Shown here: piece by piece, positions 34,187 through 46,175 of the stretch
How the letters are laid out: each line of letters begins with the position of its first letter
Numbering within the stretch: the first letter of the stretch is position 1
Origin: Clarireedia homoeocarpa
Taxonomy: Eukaryota > Ascomycota > Leotiomycetes > Helotiales > Rutstroemiaceae
Direction: 5' to 3'
Assembly: GCA_001465935.1 (NCBI GenBank)
Contig: LNKV01000020.1
Location: 1,247,252-1,311,251, forward strand
Length of the DNA stretch: 64,000 nucleotides
Program-made: the position numbers and the translations under genes
Notes under the pieces: generated by a model
What the model was told of the DNA's origin: nothing
Seen by the model: the letters and a program-made list of their open reading frames with translations, nothing else
Databases searched by the model: none

Positions 34187-36178
34187 TCACTTAGGTTCCG
34201 ATTGATCGAGCCATGTATAAGCCCTTTGTAGTGCCTTTTTCTCCCGGCCATCATCTTCAAGAACCATAATCCAGTCTCGGATCTGCACATTGCGTCCTTT
34301 GTCACCATCCTCTCGCCAAGCGCCCATTCTACGCACACCGTCCGCGGTGAGTTTTTCCGGGCCAGTATTGGCTGCCGGGCTGCTAGCACCGCCAAGGCCT
34401 TGCGTAATGATTCTACCCGGAGTACTTGTACCACTGCCGCTGCCGCCCCCCCCACCACCACCACCCCCACTTCCTGCAGTCATCCAAGAATAATTCTTCT
34501 TCTTGCCAAACAAACCACTTCTTCCACCCAAGAATGTTGTAGTAGTCACATTGGCAGCGGCATGACTCGCTGCTTCACTAACCTTCGCCTCAGCCTTCTT
34601 CTTTTGCTCTTTCTTCGTAGGTATCTTATCTGGAAGATCTGGAGCAACAGACCCAGGGGTACCAGGAACAACAGAGCCAGAGCGAGATCCTTCACCCAAC
34701 TCTCGAGCCCGTCGTTTTCTCAGTCTAGCCTCTTCTGCATTTCGCTCCTTATTTGCATGTGTTCGCAGAGCAGCTGCAACCTCGTTCGAGAACGATTTCG
34801 ACTGTGCCTTGGAAGTTTCTGATACAGGTGTTGGTAATCTGTTTGCATTTGAAAGAGAGCCTTGGTTTGATTAGCTTGAATCGAAACAAAACAAATTGCT
34901 CAAGTAATACATACGCTTGAGAGGGTTGGTGAGAGGGCTGATAACACTCTCCCACCCGCTCCTTGGAGCACCGTCAACCACAACACTACTTTGCGTAGCA
35001 CTATTTGGTACTGCAACATCCATCCACTCGTCCCTAATTTGTGCATGTGAGTTCATCTGCCTTCCTTTAGTCAACTTGGTTGCATCCTCCAGTAAGCCAC
35101 GAAGACGGTGTTTTGTGGCAATGGACATAAGCGCAAGTTGATCAACCAGTAATGAATCAAGTGGAATAAAGGTGCCACTCGTTGCTGAGATGGCTCCATT
35201 TGGCCCCACAGCTGTCTGTGTTTTGATGGTAGGGTTTGGAAAGTTTTCCGGTAACTTCATAGTGCCCATTTTACCATTACTGTCCGTGTTTAATGTGAGA
35301 CCATTATCTTGGGCTATCTTCTCCATTCGTTTATGTACGTTCGCCACGATCAAAAACGGATTGTTCAATTCTCTCTGCCTCGAAACCGCAAGATTGCGAG
35401 CCGCATCATGCCACGCTTTATCAGCCGCCTTTTTGTCAAATTCTTCTTGTGATTTTGTATTCGGTGCTTCACCAGGCTGATTTGCAGGGCCTGAGCCATA
35501 GAAGGAACGTTCATCTCCAGGAGGAAACTGAGTAAAGCTGTGACCTGATGAAATAGTGCCTGACTGTGATCCCGAAACCTGCGAATTGAACGATGCATTG
35601 TATTGCTGGAAAGTATATAATTCCTCCTCCGCTAGATCGATACCAGTTCCTCCCAATACATCCATCGGATCCATACCATCAACCTTAGACCTATCCACTG
35701 GTCTTGAAGGTGGACCCATCGTACCGCCGGGTTGTTGTGGTATCTGCAACGTGAAATTGTTGAATTGATTCGGCGCCATATTGCCTGGGTGTTGTTGCTG
35801 AGGCTGGCCAGGAAAAGCTAGAGGACTAGGTTGCGCTTGAGGTGGCAGCGCACCTGGGGTTGGTGGCATGCTCAAGGAAGGAGAAGGCGCATTTAACCCA
35901 TTCGAATAAGGTGTGTTATAAACTCCCTGAGGAATCTGCACAGTCGAAAAGTGAGGAGAGGCCACAGCTGAAGGTGAGCCAGAAGCCCCAGGGCTCATTG
36001 CGTAGGGCGACTGGACATATGGCGTGCCGGGTTGAGTTGATGGTGGGTTGGGCGATAGTCTTTGTCGTTTGTGCGGCTGTAGGGAAAATTGTGGATTTGT
36101 TGAGGGCGAGCTCCCAGGTTGAGGAGGAGAGAATGGTCTCTGCGGCATCGCATATTGCTGCTGTTGTGGTTGCGCCAT
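34187..36178 (-). CDS. taf4: TFIID subunit TAF4
   Basis: RNA polymerase II general transcription factor; TAF4 pairs with TAF12 through a histone fold in the TFIID core. Two exons (36178-34915, 34860-34187), 645 aa. The N-terminal ~240 residues are Gln/Pro/Ser-rich. The conserved TAF4 domain begins near NPFLIVANVHKRMEKIAQDN and includes DQLALMSIATKHRLRGLLED. The C-terminal part has basic Ala-rich helices (KERNAEEARLRKRRARELGE), a Gly run of nine and the conserved ending NVQIRDWIMVLEDDGREKKA. I chose donor GTATGT at 34914 with acceptor CCAAG at 34861 (54-nt intron), which keeps frame as LKR-SLSNANRLPTPVS; a longer alternative (34910 to 34839) also stays open but has a weaker donor. Confidence 0.93.
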
Positions 36179-36697
36179 GATTCAAACCGTACTCGTCGTA
36201 TTTGCTTGTATTCTCCTGTCTTCCGTCACGAAGCAGGCGCGAAGCCCGGCTACCTCCAACGACACCGACCCATGCGCTGTTGAAGAATCTTCAGGAAATC
36301 GCTGAGAGTTCGCGCAATAATCTCACTCGCTGTATTGATGACGATTTAGCTCTCTTCTTTATATAAGATTTTGTGTTCGTTGTCTCGAGTCGCGAAAGCT
36401 CTCCCGGTTCAATTGCATCACGTGTTTTATTTAGTGCGATTTCTCCACAAGGAACTCCAAACTTCGCGTCTGCCATGAGCCGCTTGCCCATTATTCATTT
36501 ATTCATTCTTTCTTTCTTTCCTCGTCCAGTAACATCATCTACCTTAGGAATTCCTCATTAGTTCTACCTGATTATTTGTCGCATTCGCGCAACGCAAACT
36601 TTGATTATGCTATACCCTTGAAATTCTATTGCCATCAAGGCGCAAAAATCATAACTTCGAACATAACACGAACAGAGAAACACGCAAGTTAGTCAAG
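36179..36697. promoter_or_regulatory. Divergent promoter between TAF4 and Ysh1
   Basis: 519 bp separate the two start codons, so two core gene-expression factors (transcription initiation and mRNA 3'-end cleavage) share one promoter region. No specific binding site was identified. Confidence 0.5.
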
Positions 36698-39638
36698 ATG
36701 GCATCGAAGCGAAAGGCTGCTGCTATGGCACCGGTAGCAGAAGAGCCTGTAGATCCAGCTGATGAGCTGATGTTTCTTTGCCTTGGTGGTGGTAACGAAG
36801 TTGGAAGGTCTTGTCATATCCTTCAATACAAGGGCAAAACGGTTATGGTTAGCAATAATCCGACTCCTCACGATACTGTTACTGACACTTATTTTAAAGC
36901 TCGATGCCGGCATGCATCCTGGTTACGAAGGTTTGGCTGCGTTGCCTTTCTACGATGACTTCGACCTAAGTACTGTCGATGTACTTCTGATCAGCCAGTA
37001 AGCGGAATCTTATCTCCTATGTTTATACTTATATGCTATGCATGTATTGGTTTGTGAGTGCTTGGAAGCAGTCAGTGGTATTTGGATTGCGGCAGATCAA
37101 TTCGATATGTGGTGCGCCACGAACGCTCTAGATCTCGCTGTTGAATCAGCAGAATATTATTTCATTTTTCTCTTTGGTCTATCTACAATATTATCATGTA
37201 TACGAGAATCAATACAATACCATTATTCAACAGTCGACACCTGTCTTGATTCTGTGATATGACCTCCATCCTCGCATCCCCAGTTTGTACATAGCGCGCC
37301 GTTCCCCTCTTCGTTGGCGTATTATACTAGTACTACCCTGAGGAAAGTTGACTGACAGCTTCAAGTTTCCATCTCGATCATGCAGCCTCGTTACCTTACG
37401 TGCTCTCGAAGACCAACTTCAAAGGGCGTGTCTTTATGACACATCCTACCAAGGCTATCTATAAATGGCTTATTCCAGATAGTATACGAGTTGGTGGAGC
37501 GTCGTCAGAACGAGTGATAAATCCTGTCTATACCGAAGCTGATCATCTTTCCACATTCCCAATAATCGAAGCTATCGACTACCATACTACACATACAATA
37601 TCGTCAATACGAATAACACCGTATCCCGCAGGTCATGTTCTTGGTGCTGCTATGTTCCTCATCGAAATCGCTGGGCTCAAGATCTTTTTCACGGGAGACT
37701 ATTCGAGAGAAGATGATCGACATCTTATTTCAGCAGAGGTACCTAAGGGTGTCAAGATCGATGTGTTGATCACTGAGTCTACATACGGAACTGCAGCACA
37801 CGTTCCACGGCTCGAGCGAGAGCAAGCTCTTATGAAGTCCATTACTGGTATTTTGAACCGTGGAGGTCGTGTTCTGATGCCCGTTTTCGCCCTTGGTAGA
37901 GCTCAAGAACTGCTTCTTATTTTAGATGACTACTGGGGCAAGCACCAGGAATTTCGAAAGTTTCCTATCTATTACGCGAGTAATCTGGCACGGAAATGTA
38001 TGATGGTCTACCAGACATATGTGGGGGCCATGAACGACAACATCAAACGTCTCTTCCGGGAACGTATGGCCGAAGCAGAAGGCAGTGGAGAAACAGGTGG
38101 GAGAGGCGGCCCATGGGATTTCAAATATGTCAGGTCCTTGAAAACGCTTGATCGTTTCGACGACGTAGGCGGCTGTGTTATGCTCGCGAGTCCTGGTATG
38201 TTACAAAATGGTGTGAGCCGGGAATTACTTGAGAGATGGGCACCGAGCGACAAGAATGGTGTGGTTATAACTGGTTATAGCGTGGAGGGCACCATGGCAA
38301 AGCAAATCATGCAAGACCCAGATCAGATTCAAGCCATCATGTCCCGTACTACAGGAGGTGCCCGTAGAGGACCAGGTGCTCCAGAGGGAGAGAAAGTCAT
38401 GATACCCAGACGATGTAGTGTGGAGGAATTCTCTTTCGCAGCTCATGTAGATGGTGTGGAGAATCTAGTATTCATCGAGGAGGTAGCAGCACCTGTAGTG
38501 GTAAGTTTCACCTTTCTTTTTTGGCCTTGATTAGCACATGCTAACACAGCCAGATCCTCGTACATGGAGAACAAAGCAATATGATGCGCTTAAAATCTAA
38601 GCTCCTCTCTTTGAACGCTAATAAAACGACCAAGATCAAGATCTTTAGTCCCCGTAACTGCGAGGAAGTTCGCATTCCGTTCAAAGCCGACAAAATTGCA
38701 AGGGTGGTTGGAAAACTGGCCTCTGCTCCTCCTGCAGCTAATGATGCACAACTCATTACCGGTGTTCTCGTCCAGAACGATTTCAAGATGTCTCTGATGG
38801 CACCTGAGGATCTGAGGGAATATGCCGGTTTGACCACCACGACTATCACTTGCAGGCAACGCATGACGCTAAGTGCGGCTGGTATTGATCTTATTAAATG
38901 GGCTCTGGAGGGGACGTTTGGCAAGATTGATGAGTTGCCTGAAAGTAGAAATGGGAAGGCTTTGAAAACCAATGGAAACGGTGACACACACATGACGGCG
39001 AACGGCTCATCAGACGAAGAAGCAGATGAAGAGATCTCTAACACTGTTACTGCATATCTGGTCATGGGCTGTGTTACAGTACGTTACCGCAACAATGGCG
39101 AGGTGGAATTGGAGTGGGAAGGAAACATGCTCAATGATGGGATTGCGGACGCCATTATGGCAGTTTTGTTCTCTGTAGAAAGTAGCCCTGCTGCTGTAAA
39201 ACGTAAGCTGGATTACATCTACCGTCCCCCTGGTTCGATCATGATAACTAACATACATCAGAATCATCAAGCAAGCACACTCACTCTCATACACATGCCC
39301 AAACCCGCAACCTCCACGCCAATCTTTCTCCCACCGAGCGTCTCGAGCGTCTTTTCATGTTCCTTGAGGCACAGTTTGGTCCCGATAACTTGAATCCTAT
39401 TGCCGAGCCACGAAATTCTTCGGCACCCGATGCTGATGAGGAATATCAGAAAAACGAGCTCGAAAGGCTCCACAAGATAGGAATACCAGTTCCAGGAGTG
39501 GAGATCAGAGTGGATAAAATGGTGGCGAGAGTATGGCTGGAGGATCTGGAGGTTGAGTGTGCGAATCGGGTTTTGGGGGAGAGGGTGCGGGCGGTGGTGG
39601 AAAGGGCTGCCGAGGTTACGGCTCCGCTGTGGGGGTGA
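36698..39638 (+). CDS. ysh1: mRNA 3'-end-processing endonuclease Ysh1/CPSF73
   Basis: Metallo-beta-lactamase/beta-CASP nuclease that cleaves pre-mRNA at the poly(A) site within the CPF complex. Five exons (36698-36847, 36900-36997, 37366-38500, 38554-39202, 39262-39638) give 802 aa. The zinc motif is split by intron 2: codon 83 (His) is completed after splicing to give HFHLDH. Other signatures are LGGGNEVGRSC near the start, LDAGMHPGYEG, FTGDYSREDDRHL, ITESTYGT, YPAGHVLGAAM, VMLASPGMLQNG and EFSFAAHVDG. The C-terminal CPSF73-100_C region ends after PIAEPRNSS. Introns 1, 3 and 4 are 52-59 nt, but intron 2 is 368 nt, far longer than any other in the window. Confidence 0.96.
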
Positions 39639-40553
39639 ACGGGGGGTAGCGTTCTTCTTGCAAGGTAGATGCATAGATGGATGTTAGATGGTGATCAGGA
39701 TATGAGCGTTGAGTTCGCGGTCTAATAGACAGGTGGCTAGTGGGGTAGAAGGGGAGAGCGGAGTTTGCGGAACAAAAGTCCCTTTGAGGACTGGTTTACT
39801 TATGTATCGTTTAGGAGACAAAATATTGGCTAGCTTTATTACGCGTTGTTTCCGTTTCGTTGAGACTTTATCAAATGTGGCAATTCAAGACAAATCAATC
39901 ATGGCCATTGCGCGTTGTGCATCTTGACCCACGAGAATTATACTATCCCTCCCCATGAATAAAGGTTAATTTTTTCTACATCTTGCCACATAAAAATTTA
40001 ACCTTTATTCATGGGGGGGATAGTACTCATGATATAGATCAGTCGGAAGAACTTCACATCCAATATCGAACAAAGTGCCAAGCGATATCCACCTCTATGC
40101 AGAACCCGCTGTTATGCCAGAGATCTGCCAGATACAAACTTGCCAGAAATCCGGAGTTGTGAGGATATGCCAAATTTCCATTACTCTTCAATTCTCATGC
40201 TACGGAACAAGCTAGGGTCGACAATTTGCCACATTTTAAGGATATAAACCTCCTTCAAGCAGCCATGTAATTAGTTCTTCAGATAGATCAATCATTCAAT
40301 TTCAATGCATTCTCATTTCTAAAGAGCTCTAAATCTTAACATGAACGCTTGTGAAGGTGAGGACGAACGTTTCATAAGATGAAAGATGAATTCTGAGAGG
40401 AAGGTTGCATGAAAAACATGACTCAAGAACATGCAGCCTACTACTGAACAACCACCTATTTATCTCCTTTAAACGAATCATATACCTTGCTCCATAACAC
40501 CGACGTTAAATCAGAACGACACTGAGTCACTAATCCTTCTACTATTTGATCAA
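39639..40553. other. Convergent intergenic region with one inverted-repeat element
   Basis: About 0.9 kb between Ysh1 and the Ser/Thr-rich membrane protein gene. Apart from the MITE-like element at 39943-40023 nothing was recognised. Confidence 0.55.
39943..40023. mobile_element. 81-bp near-palindromic MITE-like element with TA flanks
   Basis: Left arm CTATCCCTCCCCATGAATAA and right arm, read on the other strand, CTATCCCCCCCATGAATAAA match over ~27 bp with one indel. Both ends are bordered by TA (39941-39942 and 40024-40025), the target duplication of Tc1/mariner elements. The centre is only ~20 bp, so the transcript would form a long hairpin. Confidence 0.7.
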
Positions 40554-41485
40554 TCAATCAAAGCAATTATAAAGACTGTAAATGGCGCAGAAGCTGAAAG
40601 ACCATACCAGTAGACCAAAGCTAACAAGAAATGCGGCAAGGAAGGAGAAAAAACGGAATTGATGCAGGTAAGGGTCGAGTTTACGCCTATTTTTACAACC
40701 AATTATGACTATGCAGCCCGCTATGACGGTAGAGGTTGGAAAAATGATAGCTGTCAACAGCACCCAGCTGAAACATTTAGAATCCTTCTTGCTCGCAAGA
40801 TGCTCCCGGCGAACCATTGGGCGTGGCTTGCTGAAAGCGTTGAAAATCTTGAAGAAGGTGCCGAATACTATGATGCCGTTTCTGGACGCTCCTGACGTTG
40901 CTGGGCGCGAGGAAGTTGCTGCAGCAATGACGGCGGTTGTACAAGGCGTAAGTATGTCTTGTGCTGCGCCGTAACAGAGACCACTTGCAGTAGATACCGG
41001 CGTTGTAACGATTGTAGGAGTGGTTGTGATGGTTTGCGTGGTTATGAGTGTTGTAGATACCGAGATTGTTTGAGCGACATAAACGACGAAGGTGGTTGTG
41101 CTCGTCGGTGCAGTGACTACATCCACAACCGTAGTGTAAGATACCCAGACGAAGTTGATGGACGTTACTGTGGAGATGGCATCTTCGAGAAGAACACCCT
41201 TGCTTGGAGCAGAGCCATGGCTGGGATTGGTGACCAAATGCGGGAATTGGAAAGGAAAGGCGTTTACAGAACTTGACGAGGTAAGAGGAGAAGTTTTCGA
41301 GAACTCTGTAGTCGTGAGTGTGGTCTTATGAGAAGACTGAGCAACGACACAGGAAGCTATATATTCGTTATTATTCCCAAACTAAACAACAAGTTTGAGA
41401 TGCGAGTTTGTGAGAGCTTACTTTGCAAAAGAAAAAGAGCAATGAAGGTCGTGAACCAAACCTTCAGGCCATATCCGACAGACAT
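40554..41485 (-). CDS. Secreted-type Ser/Thr-rich membrane protein, function unknown
   Basis: Two exons (41485-41422, 41356-40554; 65-nt intron), 288 aa. The N-terminus MSVGYGLKVWFTTFIALFLL is a signal peptide, probably cleaved near CVVAQ. The next ~150 residues are rich in Thr, Ser and Val (TTTFVVYVAQTISVSTTLIT), likely heavily O-glycosylated. Two hydrophobic segments follow, about residues 216-242 (CFSWVLLTAIIFPTSTVIAG) and 256-282, separated by a short basic loop CKNRRKLDPYLHQ. The layout resembles fungal cell-wall stress-sensor-like or mucin-like membrane proteins, but two terminal spans are unusual for those and no family motif was recognised. The start is supported by the signal peptide. 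Confidence 0.65.
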
Positions 41486-43346
41486 TTTCTAGTTCACACA
41501 AAAGTTTACTATTAGCATATAGTACGACAAGTGATACGAGCAGGAAATGAAATATGCCGACCATGTCCAGGATGGTTATCAAAAGCTTCTCACCTGAGTT
41601 TGCCAGAAGATATTCAGTCTAGTACAAGACGTTGAAAGAAGCATTTATACCGCTTGATCCGCTTTTTTGTGCCAGAATCCTGGAGACAATCTTCCAAGTA
41701 GAATGGGTGGAATGGAGGCTCAAAAGCGTTTGTCGCTGATACCAATGCACGCAGGCGTAAGGTCTCGATTTCTCTCTAAAAATGGGTTGAATGTCGGTTT
41801 GCAAATATGACCGAGAAAATAACGTATCAACTTATGTTCCAAAACGTGGTACTTATGCAATCCGACTGCGTTATAAGTGTCGCGTGGAAAGTGGTTGTGA
41901 AAGTTAGGTTTTGAAAGAGGAAATTGAGGCTATTCACTCATTCAACAACCGAGAGCGAAAAGGTACAATATCATTGAGAAATACAGCCTCTTACAAAATC
42001 CGGACTATTGTGTTACTTTGAATAAGCGAATACAATAGATGAGATTAATAAAAATCATTTGATCTTTCGAGCTTTCGAGCTTTGCGCATTTTCTCGTCGT
42101 ACCTTGGTGGATCAGAAACGATAATATACTTGCTGCACTGTACGAGCACTCTACTGTAGATAGCTGTAGAGAAACTCAACACATAAATGCGAGCAGCTAT
42201 GACCTGCTGTGCTCCTCTTTAGGGGAAAGCTGTCACGGGCTACATTGCATGTTGCTGTGGCCCTTCAGTTTCGCAACCAGAAACATGAGATCTCGAAGAC
42301 TTATGCCAGGAATCAGAGAAGCTTGGATGCCAATCTTCGGAGCCAGTGTGTAGCGCAGTAGGAGTGTCGCAGAAGCGAAGCAGTATTGTGTCTCTGATGA
42401 TTGTGTGATCGACCGACTGCTGATATTGTATAGGACGGCAACCTCGCCAGCTTCGGGGAAGTGTTAACAAGTAGCCTTGGGTGTTCTAGACTTCGCATAT
42501 ACTTAGGCAGCGAATACACAAGATGATCCGGTCATCTCAGGCTGTTCATCTTGAGTTGCATGCTGGCTCTGTCCATCACTAGATGAGATGAGTGATCCTC
42601 CCCATGTGATTCCCATCATCCCTCAACCTGGCAACCTAGAACCTGTTGTGATATCCACCCTGCATCTTGCGTTCCAAGCTATACTCATTGTCCCTATTGT
42701 TTCCCTACTACTGCGAGCGTGTCAAGCAACCAACTAGGAGGAAGGTTACGAAGTTCCGATGAGTCGCGCCAGCGGGTGTAGGAATTCATTGACCAGCACT
42801 CCATGTCGCCAACTATTGTTCTCCTGCATCAACATGATTATTAGAGATATATCAGAACACAGAATCAACGTGTGAGCCCCTATGATGCAATCGCAGGATA
42901 TACCTCCAAGTTTGAATACGTATTGAACCTTCAATGAGTTACTGCATTATAAGTGCTGGCGACCGCGTATAGAGCCAGCCCAATTGCCCGGGTCGGACGA
43001 ACCATAATCCGTTATATCCACCAGATCTGTTTTATTCGTTGATGGAATAACAGATCAATACACAATTTTCTATTACTCCAGTTAATTCTTGTCATTGGGT
43101 CTTAAAATAATGGCCTGGCCCTATCCTTGAAGCTGTTCTTTTAAAAAAGTTTAACAGTGGCGAAAGACAGTATCGTATTGTCAACCTACTCGAAATCGAA
43201 GGCGAATTCAAGATTTGTCCGGCGACATTCAGCTCATCGCAACCCGGGTTCTAAGAAGCTAGCTACCTCTGTGGAAGAGACAGCTTCGATGCCTAGCAAA
43301 AATTTCGACGCCAAAGTTGTTTTACCGCACACTAAAGACAGGCCTA
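41486..43346. other. Intergenic region, nothing recognised
   Basis: 1.86 kb. Frames are short and unconvincing. From about 43145 the DNA is open in another frame that overlaps the next gene (see findings). Confidence 0.5.
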
Positions 43347-44985
43347 ATGCCTCCGATTCGAGATCGCCCAAAAGCTCAACCAAATGCTATTCCTGTAGGT
43401 AGGCCGAAGCAGAAGGTGGGTGAGAAACAAAAGGCAGAGAAATCTGCTATCAATGTGCAGAAACCAGAACATGAAACTGCAGAGACTGAAGATTTACCGG
43501 ACGAGTTCCTCGATTTGGAGGGCACTTCCCATCAAGTTATACAAGTCTCGAGAACTGGCGACGTTATCCTTGACGTGAGGTTCGAGAACACGCGAGCTTG
43601 CACAAAATCCATACCGAGTGAAACGATACAAAAGTTGAAGTTTTCGAAAGAGCCGATTCCCTCCGCGCGAGTGTTCTACCGTATCCGTCTTGATGCCCTC
43701 AAGCAAAATTCCAAATATTTTGAACAATTGTTGGGGTCTGGTGTATTCGGAGAAGGTCAAATCGTATCTGCCAAGCTTGCAGAATTTGCCCAGCTAAAGG
43801 TAGACCCTACGACACTACCTGCGAATGAATTGCCTCGAATAAAGATCGTGGACGAGGATGAGGCGACAAGGACTCTAGGGCGTGAGGCAGTATTTCAAGA
43901 TATGCTTAGCATATTACATTCAAAAAGCCATTCCTCGAAAACTATCACTTTGCTTTATCTATCTATCCTAGTGATTATGGCCGATAGGTATGATTGTATG
44001 GCCACGGTATCACGGTACATTACGAGCAAATTCTCCAGTTTTCGGTATCCCCCAACACTTGAGAAAACTTTAGAAGAAGTAGTACGGCAGAAGATCCTGA
44101 TCTTCTACCATACGAACCAAGCTCCCCGGCTTGCCGCAGCTACGAAAGAGCTTATACTCAGAGGTTCGTCGCGCTGGATAGTGTATGAGGATGCAGATCC
44201 TGATGTTGGCGCAGCATGGTGGGATCTGCCTGAGGATTTAGAAGGTATATCCTATGTTTAGACAAAAGATTTTATTTGACGATACTGACGGCCCATTAGC
44301 GGAATTATTATACCGTCGATCTAGAATTCTTGTGACCATCTCTTCCCTTCAGAGCTATTTTCTCAGTCTCTATACTTCTCGAACGCGCCAGTGTAGCCTG
44401 GGGTACGATTCGTCTCCTGCTTGTGATTCTTTCCAGCTTGGCGAGATGATCAAGTTTCTAACGCGGAAGAATTTGCTTTCACTTGTTCCATTTCAAGTGG
44501 TTCCTCCAGAAGATCCTGCATTCATCTGGCCGGTAGCATATACTGGTGATATCGAGCAGCTTATTAGTGTTTTACGGCAATGCCCAAGTTATCAAATCGA
44601 CAAGAATCATGGTCATTGTGGTTTGCGTAGTAAACTACTTCCAGCATTGGATTACATTAAAGACTGTTTGGATACAGGAATCAGTCTCCATGCCAAATCG
44701 TGGAAAAGCGAAAGATCATCCCAAACCTGGGTTCCCGTATCATCCGCGAATGAAAGCAGTCTCAAGAAAGCGTTTATCGTAGGGGATAAGGAGGTCGGCC
44801 AGGAGAAGAAAGAAAAGTCGTTCGATTTCACAAGTTTAACGAGAGAAGACCTTGTGTTTGGAGGGAAAGCTCTAGGTGCGGACAGGGCAGCGAGGAAGTT
44901 ATTTTTGGCCGAAAGTTGGAATTGGGTACGAGAGGTCGACAAGGAGAAGGAGAGAATGGCAAAATCGTCTATGTTTAGGTTCTGA
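43347..44985 (+). CDS. Unknown protein, possibly BTB/POZ-like
   Basis: Two exons (43347-44244, 44300-44985; 55-nt intron with CTGAC branch), 527 aa. The middle reads RVFYRIRLDALKQNSKYFEQ followed by LLGSGVFGEGQ, then LYLSILVIMADRYDC, a pattern like the BTB/POZ-related proteins common in filamentous fungi (DVRF..., S.YF, ADRYD). The C-terminal third is alpha-helical-looking, with a charged ending (ADRAARKLFLAESWNWVREV). No signal peptide or membrane span. The start is uncertain: ATG at 43347 is the first in this frame, but the frame is open from 43263 and an overlapping frame is open from 43145 to 43402, so the N-terminus may be longer, spliced or damaged. The BTB link is inference from pattern. 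Confidence 0.65.
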
Positions 44986-45145
44986 GCATGTCTTCCGTCT
45001 TGACGGCACTGGAAGTAATGCCGTGATAGCATAAAATGTTAAGTTCCCGCTTGAGCACGGATTTGATGCTCCGAAATCTTGTTCTGGCTAGGCCTACTCG
45101 CTTGTTGTGATTAAAACACAACCGGGAAAAGGGGAGTAAGGATTA

Positions 45146-45379
45146 ATGGCAGTCGGTCTCATTCTTACCACTTCAGGACTGGCAAGATGCCAAGCCCATA
45201 TTCCTGGAGTAAACGTGAAACATATAGACGCTTTCTTCATGCACTTTTCCGCTGTCAAGACTAAGTTGAGTAATTTTGGATTTGAGGCTGATAGCAACGA
45301 TAAACGTATAGACGTCATATTGAAAATGGAACTATCATCTATTCCAGAATTGAACAAGCGACACTGCCGAGTGGGTTAA
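45146..45379 (+). CDS. Small open frame, doubtful
   Basis: 77 codons starting MAVGLILTTSGLARCQ, with an ATG. No motif was recognised. It ends with TAA immediately before the ATG of another short frame. A 54-nt intron-like segment (GTGGGT at 45371 to CATAG at 45424) bridges the two, so they might be pieces of one gene or gene relic. Composition gives no strong support. Confidence 0.2.
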   Translation: MAVGLILTTSGLARCQAHIPGVNVKHIDAFFMHFSAVKTKLSNFGFEADSNDKRIDVILKMELSSIPELNKRHCRVG

Positions 45380-45655
45380 ATGAGTTTACGCGATTCTAAT
45401 CTCAATAAACAAGCTTGCATAGACACCCTTTTGCATCCGTTCTGCAGGGTCTTTGCCATGCTTGCTGAGCTTGCCGTCGTCCGCATCTCCCACGAAGTGT
45501 GCGGCAGACTGTTTAGGGGGCTGGCAGAGGTATCCGAGAACGATTCACTATTCAGCTGGGAATTAAGAATAAAGTGTACATCCAGAATCCTCAAGTTCAT
45601 GACGTCTAGAATTATGGCAAGGATGCCAGCTCAATTACATACTCCTGAGTCCTGA
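45380..45655 (+). CDS. Small open frame, doubtful
   Basis: 91 codons starting MSLRDSNLNKQ, in part helical and hydrophobic (CRVFAMLAELAVVRISHEVC). It begins directly after the stop of the preceding frame. No family recognised. It could be a second exon of the same relic. Confidence 0.2.
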   Translation: MSLRDSNLNKQACIDTLLHPFCRVFAMLAELAVVRISHEVCGRLFRGLAEVSENDSLFSWELRIKCTSRILKFMTSRIMARMPAQLHTPES

Positions 45656-46175
45656 CCTAATTTACTCTTACCTCCGAGAAGGTTTCATATAGAAAACAAA
45701 CGGTCAGTTAGTCCGGCGATGCCCCATAATTATCACAAATTAAGCGACTGCTCTTGCGCCTTGATTCAATCTTCTCCAACTTCCACCAAACAAACGTCAG
45801 ATCACAAATTAACCTGTGTATTTGGAGAAAGTTCTCTCGCTCAAAAAGTCTCTGAGCGAAACGCTGGCTCGGGACGAAAGTAACGAATAAGTCATAGGAT
45901 TACCACTATACCAGGGAGCAGGTCTGGACAACCTGCTTTCAGCAGTATCCTGACTAATTTCTCCCCCCAAATGAAAGGGAATAATAGTACGGATAGGTAA
46001 TTAATTTGTGAAGTGGAGTATCATAAGATTTCATCATGTTGGATTGAATAAATAAGGCTACTTGTTCGCCCCAACTTGAGCTTCTCTTTTTCTTTCTCCC
46101 AAGTCAGTTTTGAACTACAGCCACTCATTCATACATTCCTTCATTTCTAACTTGTTCTCTTTCTTGCCCAGCGCC
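45656..46175 (+). promoter_or_regulatory. Promoter region of the GH5 gene
   Basis: 520 bp upstream of the GH5 start. An AAATAAGG TATA-like box lies near 46050, about 125 bp before the ATG, followed by a pyrimidine-rich leader. No carbon-regulation site was scored. Confidence 0.35.

Noticed and set aside
33955..34470. Minus-strand 171-codon frame overlapping the TAF4 3' exon
   Set aside because: It is out of frame with TAF4, whose conserved C-terminus occupies the same DNA.
37038..37262. 74-codon frame inside the long Ysh1 intron
   Set aside because: The flanking Ysh1 exons join perfectly across it (LLISHFHLDH), so it is intronic noise.
37253..37343. Possible C/D-box snoRNA inside the long Ysh1 intron
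   Set aside because: TGATATGA is not a proper C box and no terminal stem joins it to the CTGA at 37338.
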